64,000 bases of DNA from Elusimicrobiales bacterium (GTDB lineage: Bacteria > Elusimicrobiota > Elusimicrobia > Elusimicrobiales > Elusimicrobiaceae), in assembly GCA_041651175.1 (NCBI GenBank), contig JBAZJT010000012.1, forward strand, positions 23,115 through 87,114, read 5' to 3'. The position numbers were made by a program, and so were the translations under genes. The notes under the pieces were generated by a model. The model was not told the DNA's origin and made no database searches. It worked only from the letters and a program-made list of their open reading frames with translations. This document shows, piece after piece, positions 1 through 8,351 of the stretch (position 1 is the first letter of the stretch; each line of letters opens with the position of its first letter).

Positions 1-1064
1 ATCTCGTACGCCTGCGAATTGACGCCCATCACCATCGCCGCCACGGTGTCGCCGGGCTTGGGCTGAAGCTCGTGCCCGAATTCGGCTATGGGCACAAAGC
101 CCTGCACGTCGGGCGAGACGGAAATTTTCATTCCCTCGGCGCTGACTTCCAGAATTTTGCCCTTGACCACGCTGCGCGCCTGATACCTGCGCCGCAGCGC
201 GTCTGCGGGGTTGGGGGCTAGCTGGCGCAGCCCGAATATCAGGGCCGGAGCCGTTTCGCTTATATGCAGCAGCTTGGCTTTGAGCCGCTGGCCGCGTTTG
301 AATGTTTTCAGCGCCTCTTCCTGATTGCGCCAGGAGATATCCTCGTTGCGGACCACGCCCTCAATCCCGTGATAGCGGACCAGCAGCGAATCCTTGCCGG
401 CGCGCGAAACCACCACGCGCAGCACTTCCCCCTGCTTTATCTGGGACATGACCTCGGTCCGGCGGGCGGCCTCGTCCTCTTCCAACGCCTGCTTGCGCGA
501 GACAATCATGCGGCGCTTTTCGCGGGCGATTTCTATGATATAGCACTTTATCTTCGCGCCGGCGGGCAGGTGATGCTTGAATGCCGGATGCAACTCCGAC
601 AGCGAAAGCGGCATGAAAGCGCGCACTCCCATCACATCCACTATATAGCCGCCTTTGACCGCTTCCAGCACCGCGCCCTTGACGCGGGTTTTGGCTTCCA
701 GCGCCTTGGCGGCCTCGCCCCAGCCGGCAATCTCCTGCGCCCTGGCATGGGAAAGCAGCGTATGCCTCTCGTCGCCGCCACGCTTTTCCAGCACGGCGGG
801 GATTTCCGCCCCGACCGCGGGAACGGTGTTGGGCGCAACGAACTCCGAAACCGGGATAAGGCCCTCTTTCTTCTCGCCTATGTCCACCAGCAGATATTGC
901 GGGCCTATCTGGATGACTTTGACTTTGACGATTTCCCTGCTGTTGAGCTTTTTGCGGAAATCCTCCTGCTCCGCGAAAAGACCCTCCATGGACATTTCGG
1001 AGGATTCGGTTTCAACGGAAACCGCCGGGGTCTGGGTTTCGTTCTGCAGGTTGTCTGTGTCCAT
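1..1064 (-). CDS. rpsA: 30S ribosomal protein S1 (3' end outside window)
   Basis: Translating the minus strand from ATG 1064 gives 354 residues before the window edge. After an acidic N-terminus there are four successive S1/OB-fold repeats, recognisable by segments such as VKVIQIGPQYLLVDIG, VKGAVLEAVKGGYIVDV, LRVVVSRAGKDSLLV and VKGKILEVSAEGMKISV. S1 binds mRNA and docks it on the 30S subunit, and it matters most for mRNAs with weak ribosome-binding sites. A GGGAG site lies a few bases before the ATG. The gene follows cmk and plsC on the same strand, an arrangement familiar from other bacteria. It is incomplete only because the window ends. Confidence 0.93.
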   Translation of the reverse strand, partial: MDTDNLQNETQTPAVSVETESSEMSMEGLFAEQEDFRKKLNSREIVKVKVIQIGPQYLLVDIGEKKEGLIPVSEFVAPNTVPAVGAEIPAVLEKRGGDERHTLLSHARAQEIAGWGEAAKALEAKTRVKGAVLEAVKGGYIVDVMGVRAFMPLSLSELHPAFKHHLPAGAKIKCYIIEIAREKRRMIVSRKQALEEDEAARRTEVMSQIKQGEVLRVVVSRAGKDSLLVRYHGIEGVVRNEDISWRNQEEALKTFKRGQRLKAKLLHISETAPALIFGLRQLAPNPADALRRRYQARSVVKGKILEVSAEGMKISVSPDVQGFVPIAEFGHELQPKPGDTVAAMVMGVNSQAYE

Positions 1065-1107
1065 AAGTCTCCCTTGCGCCGCGCGCGGCTGCGGGCGGCG
1101 CGTATAT

Positions 1108-1683
1108 CTAATCTTCTATTGCCAGGATATCCGACATTATCTTCTCTGAAATCTTCCCGTAATCCGCCTTCTCCGCGGCTTCAAAGCGGCAAACACCGCC
1201 TATTTTCACCTTCACCGTGCCGAACATGTCATCGCTGCCCATGATTCTGGCCGTGATGACCGGCACTCCGCTTTTGGCCGCCAGAAACCCTATGCCGGCC
1301 TGCGGCTTGCCCGGCCTGCCGTCCCTGGACCGGGTCCCTTCCGGAAACAGCGCCACCAGATGCCCCTTCTTAAGCGCGTCCAGCACGGCCCGCAGCGCGC
1401 CCAGGTCTCCGCCGGGCTTGCGCCGGTCTATGCAGATAACCTCCACCGTGCGCATCACCCAGCCGATTAACGGAGTGTCAAAAAGCTCTTTCTTGGCCAG
1501 GAACCGCACCGGCCTGACCCGCCCGGCGCAGCATTCCAATACGGGCGGGTCCGCGTTGGAGAGGTGATTGCACGCCAGTATAGCCCCGCCGGAACGCGGA
1601 ATTTTCTCCAGCCCCTCCGCCTCAACCTGGTAAAAAGTTTCCACGTAGAGGCGGACAAGGTATCTTATCAAATTTGCGAGCAT
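1108..1683 (-). CDS. plsC: 1-acyl-sn-glycerol-3-phosphate acyltransferase
   Basis: At 191 residues this is a normal-sized PlsC. The catalytic NHxxxxD motif is present as NHLSNAD near residue 40, and the phosphate-binding FPEGTRS motif is near residue 115. The enzyme acylates lysophosphatidate at the inner membrane to give phosphatidate for phospholipid synthesis. Its start overlaps the end of cmk by 16 bases, so the two are translationally coupled. The upstream AGTGCGGAAAAG gives only a weak ribosome-binding site, consistent with coupling. Substrate chain preference cannot be read from the sequence. Confidence 0.93.
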   Translation of the reverse strand: MLANLIRYLVRLYVETFYQVEAEGLEKIPRSGGAILACNHLSNADPPVLECCAGRVRPVRFLAKKELFDTPLIGWVMRTVEVICIDRRKPGGDLGALRAVLDALKKGHLVALFPEGTRSRDGRPGKPQAGIGFLAAKSGVPVITARIMGSDDMFGTVKVKIGGVCRFEAAEKADYGKISEKIMSDILAIED

Positions 1684-2354
1684 CTTTTCCGCACTATGAC
1701 GGCGACGGCGTCGGTCGCCGCCTCCAGAGTGAGTTCCGAGGTGTCCACCACCACGCAGTCCGGCGCTTTCTTAAGCGGCGCGGCGGCGCGGGTGGAGTCG
1801 TTTTTGTCCCGCGCGATGATGCCGCGCAGTATCTCGCCGTAATCCGCCGGCAGGCCCTGCCGCTCCAGTTGCAGCACGCGGCGTCTGGCGCGTTTGTCGG
1901 GCGCGGCGTCCAGATAAATTTTCAGTTCCGCGTCCGGGAAAACCGCCGTCCCGATATCGCGCCCTTCCATGACCATGCCGCCGTCCGCGCCCAGGGCGCG
2001 CTGTATTTCGCGGAACAGTTCGCGCACTGCCGGGTTTTTGGCTATTGCGCTGGAGGTTTTGCTGACCTCCTCGCCGCGCAGTTCGCCGCCGGGGTCCTGT
2101 CCGTCCACAAGCGCGCGCAGCACGCCGCCCTCGCCTGCGGCGAAATCCCATTTGGAGGAGTGCGCCGTCCCTGCCACGGCCCCGTCGTCGGACGGGGATA
2201 TGCCCAGCCGCAGCAGCTTCCACGCCAGGGCGCGGTACATCTCTCCGGTGTTTATAAAGCCGTAGCCCAGCTGGCGCGCAACAGCCATGCCGACGGTGGA
2301 CTTGCCCACCCCGGCGGGGCCGTCTATGGCGATTAAAATTCCCTTCTTTCTCAT
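1668..2354 (-). CDS. cmk: Cytidylate kinase
   Basis: This 228-residue protein starts MRKKGILIAIDGPAGVGKST, with the P-loop GPAGVGKST at about residues 11-19. MEGRDIGTAVFPDAELKIYL in the middle is the CMP-binding signature of cytidylate kinases. It phosphorylates CMP/dCMP to the diphosphate. The reading frame stays open far upstream, but ATG 2354 is chosen because the family begins directly before the P-loop and because it forms an ATGA overlap with the stop of the upstream deoxynucleoside kinase. The order dNK, cmk, plsC, rpsA joins nucleotide, lipid and translation functions in one transcript. Confidence 0.95.
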   Translation of the reverse strand: MRKKGILIAIDGPAGVGKSTVGMAVARQLGYGFINTGEMYRALAWKLLRLGISPSDDGAVAGTAHSSKWDFAAGEGGVLRALVDGQDPGGELRGEEVSKTSSAIAKNPAVRELFREIQRALGADGGMVMEGRDIGTAVFPDAELKIYLDAAPDKRARRRVLQLERQGLPADYGEILRGIIARDKNDSTRAAAPLKKAPDCVVVDTSELTLEAATDAVAVIVRKRCSQI

Positions 2355-3064
2355 TTTGCGACTGCGGCTATTGCGTCCTGCGGGATGGCGGCCTTGTCCA
2401 CGCGCAACGGTCTGACCCATTTGGTGAAGCCCGACGGTTTCAGCGAATACTCGTTGACCAGGCGGGCCACCTCGGAGATGGGCATGAAATTCTCCCAGTT
2501 CACGCGCAGCACGCGCACGCCCGCGCCTTCCATTTCGGAGATGAACTGGTCGTAATTGCGCTGGAGGGCGCGCAGATAGTCCACATCTATGGTCTGCTCC
2601 ATCACCCGGCCCCGGCTGTGAATGCGCTGTATGGCGGTTTCCGGCCTGCATTCCAGATAAATCATAAGCTGCGGAAACACCAGTTCGCGCAGCACCATGT
2701 TGTCAAACAAATCCAGATAGGTGTTGTAGTCCAGGTCGCTGATGATTTTGTCGGGATGCTCGTTGAGCATGCGGGCGAAAATGGTGTCTTCCCATATGGT
2801 CCGGTCCTGCACCACGCCGCGGATGCGCCCCAGGCTGATGCGCGAGACGAACTCCCTGTGCTGGCGGAAGCGGTGGTTAAGCAGCCACACCTGCATCATG
2901 GTGCCGTAGCTTTTCATGTCCTTGTAAAAATGGGCGAGGTACGGGTTCCCGGCGACTTCTTCCAGGATGGGCTCGAAATTCAGCGCTTTGGCAAGCTCGG
3001 TGGTGAGCGTGGATTTGCCCACGCCTATGGTTCCGGCGATTCCTATGTAGCCTTCTGCGAACAT
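2351..3064 (-). CDS. Deoxynucleoside kinase (dGK/dAK/dCK family)
   Basis: A 237-residue member of the deoxynucleoside kinase family that salvages deoxynucleosides. The P-loop GTIGVGKST is at residues 10-18. DRTIWEDTIFA matches the family's DR/ER substrate-binding region, and RIHSRGRVMEQ carries the lid arginines. The start at 3064 is preceded by a strong GGGAGGA site. The specific base cannot be assigned from sequence alone. It appears to be the first gene of the operon that continues with cmk, plsC and rpsA, and a plausible promoter lies at 3101-3129. Confidence 0.9.
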   Translation of the reverse strand: MFAEGYIGIAGTIGVGKSTLTTELAKALNFEPILEEVAGNPYLAHFYKDMKSYGTMMQVWLLNHRFRQHREFVSRISLGRIRGVVQDRTIWEDTIFARMLNEHPDKIISDLDYNTYLDLFDNMVLRELVFPQLMIYLECRPETAIQRIHSRGRVMEQTIDVDYLRALQRNYDQFISEMEGAGVRVLRVNWENFMPISEVARLVNEYSLKPSGFTKWVRPLRVDKAAIPQDAIAAVAK

Positions 3065-3100
3065 AAAAAAATCCTCCCGCATCGGACTGGCGGCGGCTAC

Positions 3101-3129
3101 ATCATATCTTTTTTGCCGCCGCCCGCCAA
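3101..3129 (-). promoter_or_regulatory. Predicted promoter of the dNK-cmk-plsC-rpsA operon
   Basis: On the minus strand TTGGCG (3129-3124) and TATGAT (3106-3101) are separated by 17 bases and lie about 35 bases before the dNK start. The -35 box matches consensus in four of six positions. The prediction is by inspection only. Confidence 0.4.
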
Positions 3130-3155
3130 AATCCCCGTCGGGGAAAGATTTGCAA

Positions 3156-3200
3156 GGAAATTGCAGTTGGCAGCGGGAATCAAAGCGGCCAACGGCAGGC
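3156..3200. repeat. Copy 1 of a dispersed intergenic repeat
   Basis: A 20-base stretch, GGAAATTGCAGTTGGCAGCG, is identical to one at about 52200, and similarity continues more weakly for about 20 further bases. Both copies lie in non-coding gaps, this one between pilC and the deoxynucleoside kinase. No transposase or terminal inverted repeats are visible. Confidence 0.55.
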
Positions 3201-3240
3201 GGCTGAGAGCTGCGCGGCATCCGACGCGCGGCGGGAGAAA

Positions 3241-4461
3241 TTACCCTGCTTTGGAGGCAAGCTCGCCCAGCGACAGCATCGGCAAAAACATCGCTATGAC
3301 TATGCCGCCGATGACCACGCCCATAAAAACTATAATCAGCGGCTCTATCATGGAAGTAAGTCCCTTGACGGCGGTGTCAACTTCGGTGTCGTAGAAATCC
3401 GCGATGCGCACCAGCATGGTATCCAGGCAGCCGGTTTCCTCGCCCACGCCTATCATCTGGATGACCATCGGCGGGAAAATGCCGGCTTTTTTGAGCGGCT
3501 CCATCAGCCTGCCGCCTTCCTTGACAGAATCGCGGCAGCTTATAATGGAGTTTTCCACTATCTTGTTGCCCGCCGTGGCGGCGACGGTTTCCAGCCCCTG
3601 CAATATCGGCACGCCGGACTTGAGCAACGTGCCCAGCGTGCGCGAAAACTTGGCTATGGACACTTTTTTGAGCAGTATGCCGAACACGGGCAGCTTCAGG
3701 GACAGTTCATCCGCCTTTAACTGGACCTGCGGCGACTTGGCGTACATATGCTTCATGGCAAAAAACAGCGAGATAGGAGTTCCAATCACGATGATATAGT
3801 GCCCCTTTATAAAATCGGATATGCCTATGACTATACGCGTAACCAGCGGCAGCTCCGCGCCGAAGCCGGCGAAAATGTTCTTGAACGTGGGGATGACAAA
3901 CATCATAAGGCCTATGGTGATGACAGAGGCGATAAGCCCCACCACTATCGGATACATCATCGCCGCCTTGACCTTGCCCTTCAAGGCCTCCGCCTGCTCC
4001 AGATAGGCGGACAGACGCTCCAGAATGGTGTCCAGTATGCCGCCAACCTCGCCGGCGCGTATCATGGCAACATACAGAGTGTTGAATGCCTTCGGATGCT
4101 TTTTCATCGCGTCGGCTATGCCCATGCCGGCCTCTATGTCGGCCTTGATAGAGGTTATGACGCTTTTGAACGCCGGATTGTCGGACTGGGCCTCCAGTAT
4201 GGAGAGGCCCTGCACTATCGGCACGCCGGCCGATACCAGCGTTGAAAGCTGGCGCGAGAAAATCACCAGGTCCTTGGACTTGACACCCGGCTTGAACGGG
4301 TTGAGTTTGCTGAAAATGCCACCCTCTTTTTTTGCCGAGATCTCGGCAACGGTCAGCTTCAGAGCGCGCAGGCGGTCAACGGCGGTTCTCTGGTCCGGCG
4401 CGTCCAGAACGCCTTCAACCGGACGGCCAGCCGCGTCTTTGGCTTTATAGGCAAACTGCAT
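3241..4461 (-). CDS. pilC: Type IV pilus inner-membrane platform protein PilC
   Basis: A 406-residue protein with the N-terminal MQFAYKAKDAAGRPVEGVLD segment typical of PilC/GspF, then two T2SSF domains (about residues 70-195 and 275-395), each followed by hydrophobic membrane segments. FSRQLSTLVSAGVPIVQGL and FSRTLGTLLKSGVPILQGL are the two homologous repeat starts. PilC sits in the inner membrane and couples the cytoplasmic ATPases to the pilus. It begins 6 bases after pilT ends, so the two share a transcript. The assembly ATPase PilB is not in this window. Confidence 0.95.
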   Translation of the reverse strand: MQFAYKAKDAAGRPVEGVLDAPDQRTAVDRLRALKLTVAEISAKKEGGIFSKLNPFKPGVKSKDLVIFSRQLSTLVSAGVPIVQGLSILEAQSDNPAFKSVITSIKADIEAGMGIADAMKKHPKAFNTLYVAMIRAGEVGGILDTILERLSAYLEQAEALKGKVKAAMMYPIVVGLIASVITIGLMMFVIPTFKNIFAGFGAELPLVTRIVIGISDFIKGHYIIVIGTPISLFFAMKHMYAKSPQVQLKADELSLKLPVFGILLKKVSIAKFSRTLGTLLKSGVPILQGLETVAATAGNKIVENSIISCRDSVKEGGRLMEPLKKAGIFPPMVIQMIGVGEETGCLDTMLVRIADFYDTEVDTAVKGLTSMIEPLIIVFMGVVIGGIVIAMFLPMLSLGELASKAG

Positions 4462-4467
4462 TATCGG

Positions 4468-5544
4468 CTATCCTCCGCTGGCAAGCCCGCGCTGGAGATA
4501 TTTCTTTAGGTCTTCCGGGTCGGTGGAGCGGTTCAGCGCTTCCTGATAGGTTATCTTCTGCTTCAGATACAATTCGCACAGCGACTGGTTCATGGTTACC
4601 ATGCCGTATTTGCCGCCGGTCTGCATGGTGGTGACAATCTGCTCCACCTTCTGTTCGCGTATGAGGTTGCGCACGGCGGAATTGACCACCAGAATCTCGC
4701 AGGCCAGCGCGCGGCTCTGCCCGTTGGAGGATATGACAAGCTGCTGCGCCATTATGCACTGCGACACAAAGGAAAGCTGCACCCGTATCTGCTCCTGCTG
4801 ATGCGGCGGAAAGACGTCTATGATACGGTTGACGGTTTGCGCCGCATCGCTTGTGTGCAGGGTGGCAAAAACGAGGTGGCCCGTTTCCGCGATATTGAGC
4901 GCGGCCTGAATGGTTTCCAGGTCGCGCAATTCGCCCACGAGTATCACATTCGGGTCCTGGCGCAGAATGTGACGCAGCGCGTTGGCAAAAGACTCCGTGT
5001 CCGCCCCCACTTCGCGTTGGTTGATTATGCTCTTCTTGTGGCCGTGAACGTACTCTATGGGGTCTTCCACCGTTACGATATGGTATGTGAAATGCTCGTT
5101 AAGATAATCTATCATGCTGGCCAGCGTCGTTGACTTGCCGGAACCAGTGGGCCCGGTAACCAGGACAAGGCCTTTTTTGAGCTTCATCAGGTCGTAGACC
5201 ACCGGGGGCAGGTTTAATTCCTCAAACGTCTTGTAACGCGAGGGGATGGAGCGTATGGCCGCCCCCACCAGCCCGCGCTGGCGGAACACGTTCATGCGCA
5301 GCCGCCCCATGCCCTTGATGCCGAAGGCGAAATCCAGCTCGTTGGTGGCTTCAAAGCGCTGGCGCTGGGCGTCGCTCATCAGCGAGAAAACCAACTGCTG
5401 GGACATCTCGCCGGTAAGCCGCTCAAACTGGGTGGGGGCCAGCTCTCCGTTAAGCCGCAGTATGGGCGGCGCGCCGGCAGTGATATGCAGGTCGGAAGCG
5501 TTTTTCTCATGCATCAGTATGAACAAGTCGCTCATCGTTACCAT
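4468..5544 (-). CDS. pilT: Type IV pilus retraction ATPase PilT
   Basis: A 358-residue secretion ATPase with Walker A GPTGSGKST near residue 130, the Asp box VEDPIEYVH, the Walker B region ILVGELRD and the His box ATLHTSDA. AIRSIPSR near the front and the overall length match PilT, the ATPase that depolymerises type IV pili for twitching. The frame extends 18 codons further upstream, but ATG 5544 has a well-spaced GGGAGG before it; an internal ATG at 5535 is the other option. It is followed directly by pilC. Confidence 0.95.
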   Translation of the reverse strand: MVTMSDLFILMHEKNASDLHITAGAPPILRLNGELAPTQFERLTGEMSQQLVFSLMSDAQRQRFEATNELDFAFGIKGMGRLRMNVFRQRGLVGAAIRSIPSRYKTFEELNLPPVVYDLMKLKKGLVLVTGPTGSGKSTTLASMIDYLNEHFTYHIVTVEDPIEYVHGHKKSIINQREVGADTESFANALRHILRQDPNVILVGELRDLETIQAALNIAETGHLVFATLHTSDAAQTVNRIIDVFPPHQQEQIRVQLSFVSQCIMAQQLVISSNGQSRALACEILVVNSAVRNLIREQKVEQIVTTMQTGGKYGMVTMNQSLCELYLKQKITYQEALNRSTDPEDLKKYLQRGLASGG

Positions 5545-5614
5545 AAAAAGCCTCCCGCTTCCCGCCGGCAAATCCATCCCTCCGGCTGCGAAAAACAAAT
5601 GAATGCCGCGTCAG

Positions 5615-5623
5615 ATTGTAACA
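5615..5623 (-). promoter_or_regulatory. Extended -10 element upstream of pilT
   Basis: TGTTACAAT on the minus strand is an extended -10 (TGnTACAAT), about 70 bases before the pilT start and just beyond the stop of the preceding pseudopilin gene. No convincing -35 is seen. The same nonamer occurs upstream of the gene starting at 44561. Confidence 0.4.
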
Positions 5624-5635
5624 CATTCCCTCCGG

Positions 5636-6169
5636 CTATTGCAGACCGGGCAACTGGTACTGAATGGGCCTGTCCCGGTTGGGAACATATTTTGTGACCT
5701 CAAGTTTCGCCCCGGAAACGCACAGGAAATCGTAGCCGCGCAGGCAGGCGCGCCCGTATGGCCGCGCGCACACTTTGTTGCGCGGATAATGGCACAGCAA
5801 TTTTATCCTGGCGGGACTGGTCGTAACCTGCACGGTAACCAGATTCCATACCTGCGCGCGCACCGGCGCCGGCACCGACACCCTGTAAAGCTTCAGGAAA
5901 TTGCGCGTGGTGTACCTGTTAAACCCGACGTATTCGCGCACTTTGCGCTCTATGTCGGACCGCAGAAAACTGTTGTCCCAGGTGTAGTAGTTCATGTTGC
6001 GGTGCGATTCAAGCTGCCAGCGGCGCGCGGCGTAGTAAGAAGCTATTTCCAGTTTCTGCACCAGCACAAGCAGCGCGAAAATCTTGGCTATAAAAAAGCA
6101 CAAAATCATAAACACGGGGAATAACAGAACCACTTCCGTGGTAGCCTGGCCCTTTCTGTTGAATCTCAT
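5636..6169 (-). CDS. TadE-like pseudopilin
   Basis: A 177-residue protein beginning MRFNRKGQATTEVVLLFPVF. The short basic leader, G|Q cleavage site, Glu at position +5 and following hydrophobic stretch are the TadE/pilin N-terminus cut by prepilin peptidase. The rest is soluble, with several cysteines (CHYPRNKVCARPYGRACLRG) that could form disulfides outside the membrane. Its ATG overlaps the previous stop (ATGA at 6166-6169). It is the last gene of the minor-pilin group. A role as minor pilin or assembly initiator is inferred from the family. Confidence 0.78.
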   Translation of the reverse strand: MRFNRKGQATTEVVLLFPVFMILCFFIAKIFALLVLVQKLEIASYYAARRWQLESHRNMNYYTWDNSFLRSDIERKVREYVGFNRYTTRNFLKLYRVSVPAPVRAQVWNLVTVQVTTSPARIKLLCHYPRNKVCARPYGRACLRGYDFLCVSGAKLEVTKYVPNRDRPIQYQLPGLQ

Positions 6170-7278
6170 GGGTAAAGCCTCGTCTGATATTTCGGCGTCG
6201 GATACGGCCAGACGCAGTTGTTGCCGGAACTGAAACGCGGGCACTGCGCCGCCACCCGCGCGTGAACGCAGGGAGTGCCCATCGTCTGGCCGCAGCCGTA
6301 GCGCCTGAACTCCGCCGATTTCATGAAATATCCGCCGGGCGGATGCCAGCCCTGATACACCTCCACTCCCGGATTGCCGATGCGCGCCAGCGCGTCCCTG
6401 TTGGAAATAACGGCCAGCTGGAACAGCCCCGGATCCGGCATATGGATGAGCGGATTGGTCTCCACCACCTTCAGCGGGTCCAGCCCGCCCACGAATTTGC
6501 GCGCGGCGAAGTAAACGTCGTGTATATATTTCATTTCGGTCTTGAGCCTGTTGGCCACGAACGGGTTCGGGCCGGCGGTAAGCCCCTGGCTTCCGCAGGT
6601 AGAGGGGTTGCGCTGGCAGTCCGGGTCGCTGGTGTTGAGATAATAGGATTTTCGGAAGAAATTGAAATCCGCGGAAAGCCGCTCGTAAACGTCTCTCTGG
6701 GAGCCTTCCACCGAGCCCAGCAGCATGTACACCTGCGCCCACAGCTTGTAAATGCCCACCGCCGCCTCCCAGGACAGAATAAGCCGTATCATGCGCGCAT
6801 GCTTGAACAGGTCAAAGCGCGAGGGGAACTGCGGGTCCTCCACGTTAAGGTCTACGCCGCGCCCCGGGCTGAACAGCAGCGGCCATTTATCCAGGGAGTC
6901 CATGTTGGCGTCGTCGCCGCCGGTGTTTTTGGGGAAAGCGCCCATTTCGTAGAGAATGTCAAACAGGCACTCATGCGGCGCGCCGTCGGTGCGTTCCACA
7001 TAGTTGTCGTTTGGCGGGCAGGAGAAGGCCTCCTTGAATATGCGCGCGGGGAAAGGGCCGTCAACATAAGCCATCCGGTTGAGATAATCGGAAACATTGG
7101 TCATCTCAATAAACGCGGCGGAGTCCACGCCGAACTGATGACGTATCTTCTCGCGGGAGAGTTTTGCGGTTTCAAAAAGCAGATACACAAATATCATCAG
7201 CGTGGGAATCACCAGCACGGCCGGTATCAGAAGCTGGCCTTTTCGGTTGAGGAATTTTGCCGCCGCAAAACCGGACAT
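6166..7278 (-). CDS. TadG-like pseudopilin or large minor pilin
   Basis: A 370-residue protein with a short basic leader ending NRKG|QLLIPAVLVIPTLMIF, resembling a TadE/TadG-type membrane anchor but with Ala rather than Glu at +5, so processing is uncertain. A large extracytoplasmic region follows. It is rich in aromatic residues and has paired cysteines (DPDCQRNPSTCG, GCGQTMGTPC). No catalytic motif was recognised. It is coupled to the TadE-like gene by an ATGA overlap, and the 49-residue pilin lies just upstream. A tip or adhesive minor pilin is a reasonable guess. Confidence 0.65.
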   Translation of the reverse strand: MSGFAAAKFLNRKGQLLIPAVLVIPTLMIFVYLLFETAKLSREKIRHQFGVDSAAFIEMTNVSDYLNRMAYVDGPFPARIFKEAFSCPPNDNYVERTDGAPHECLFDILYEMGAFPKNTGGDDANMDSLDKWPLLFSPGRGVDLNVEDPQFPSRFDLFKHARMIRLILSWEAAVGIYKLWAQVYMLLGSVEGSQRDVYERLSADFNFFRKSYYLNTSDPDCQRNPSTCGSQGLTAGPNPFVANRLKTEMKYIHDVYFAARKFVGGLDPLKVVETNPLIHMPDPGLFQLAVISNRDALARIGNPGVEVYQGWHPPGGYFMKSAEFRRYGCGQTMGTPCVHARVAAQCPRFSSGNNCVWPYPTPKYQTRLYP

Positions 7279-7290
7279 ATGCCCCCGCCG

Positions 7291-7440
7291 CTACACGTTT
7301 GCGCCGATGACCGCGCCTATTATGGTGAATATCGCGCCCGCTATCCTCATGTGAAACAGCGACACAAACATCAGAAACATCCCCGCCACGGTGGCAAGAA
7401 TCAGAAGGTATTCCACCGTGTTCTGCCCCCGCTCGGACAT
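7291..7440 (-). CDS. Small Flp-type pilin
   Basis: Starting at ATG 7440, this 49-residue protein reads MSERG|QNTVEYLLILATVAGM. The leader, glycine at -1 and Glu at +5 are the type IV prepilin processing signature, followed by one hydrophobic helix that fills the rest of the protein. The frame is open to 7539, which would add 33 residues rich in Arg and Ala and put the motif far from the N-terminus, so the short form is preferred although no clear ribosome-binding site precedes it. It is a paralogue of the pilins at 23183-23611. Confidence 0.72.
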   Translation of the reverse strand: MSERGQNTVEYLLILATVAGMFLMFVSLFHMRIAGAIFTIIGAVIGANV

Positions 7441-7658
7441 GCGACGCGGACGCGCCGGCCCATTCCCCGCTGACAGCAGCAGGAAACCCGCCAGTCTCGC
7501 AACACGTTCAACCACGCGCGCAGGCTGTCTTATCGCCATACCTGATATTCATGTTATACATCCGCAACGGCCTGGTGTCCATATCGCGCCGGGCCTCAAG
7601 GACAGGGACGGAGCCGCAACCCTCTGTTGAGGCGGGCGCTCCCATCCCCCGGAACACG

Positions 7659-8351
7659 CTATTCGTCGTCCGTTTCTTCCGCCGGAATCCTGGAGCTTTC
7701 AGCCGAAATCAGGCCTTTTTCTATCGCCTTGACCACGGCCTCCGTCCTGCTGGTTACGCACAGCTTCTGGAAGGAGCTGTTGAGATGGTTTTTAATGGTC
7801 TTGACGCTGCAACCCATGCCGGCGGCTATTTCCTTGTTGCATTTGCCCTCGCCCAGCAGCGCCATGACGCGCAGCTCCGTCTTGGTGAGCGTCTGGCTGG
7901 CCCGCCCGCCCGGCGCGCCGTACTGCTGGAAACTCTTGACCAGCCTGGGCATCATCGCCTGCGGGATCATCATGCCTTCAAACGCAAAAGTCTTTAGCGC
8001 GTTGACCAGTTCCGCCGCGGGCAGCATCTTGGAGAGGTAGCCGTTGGCTCCGGCCTGTATGGCCTCCATCACATGCGCCTCGTCCTCAAAGCTGGAGAGC
8101 ATCAGTATGTTGACGTTGGGCAGCTTCTCGCGCACCTGCCTGGTGGCCGAGATGCCGTCCAGCTTGGGCAGCTTGATGTCCATCAGAATGACATCGGGAT
8201 TTGTCTTCTCGGCCATGCGGACGGCCTCCAGCCCGTCGGAAGCCTCGCCAGCCACCTTTATGAACTTCTCGTTTTCCAGCAGGTCCTTGACGCCTTCGCG
8301 GAACAGCGTCTGATCGTCGGCTATCAGCACGGTGATTATTTTTCTGGGCAT
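7659..8351 (-). CDS. LuxR/NarL-family response regulator
   Basis: A 230-residue regulator: receiver domain (about 1-125) with the acidic pair ADD, phospho-acceptor Asp in LMDIKLP and the conserved Lys in LSKMLP, then a C-terminal LuxR-type helix-turn-helix (LTKTELRVMALLGEGKCNKEIA ... VKTIKNHLNSSFQKL). ATG 8351 has a strong GGAGGGG site and overlaps the preceding kinase gene by 16 bases, which makes that kinase a likely partner. It probably controls transcription of the pilus locus in which it lies; that link is inference. Confidence 0.92.
   Translation of the reverse strand: MPRKIITVLIADDQTLFREGVKDLLENEKFIKVAGEASDGLEAVRMAEKTNPDVILMDIKLPKLDGISATRQVREKLPNVNILMLSSFEDEAHVMEAIQAGANGYLSKMLPAAELVNALKTFAFEGMMIPQAMMPRLVKSFQQYGAPGGRASQTLTKTELRVMALLGEGKCNKEIAAGMGCSVKTIKNHLNSSFQKLCVTSRTEAVVKAIEKGLISAESSRIPAEETDDE

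Noticed and set aside
264..1244. 326-codon open frame on the plus strand
   Set aside because: It lies antisense to rpsA, whose minus-strand translation shows clear S1 repeats; GC-rich codon bias opens the opposite strand.
2355..2651. N-terminal extension of cmk by 99 codons
   Set aside because: The family starts just before the P-loop, and the extension lies within the deoxynucleoside kinase gene in another frame.
3132..3146. CCCCGTCGGGG hairpin as terminator of pilT-pilC
   Set aside because: The stem is only 5 bp with a 3-base loop and the T-run on the minus strand is four bases; too weak to call.
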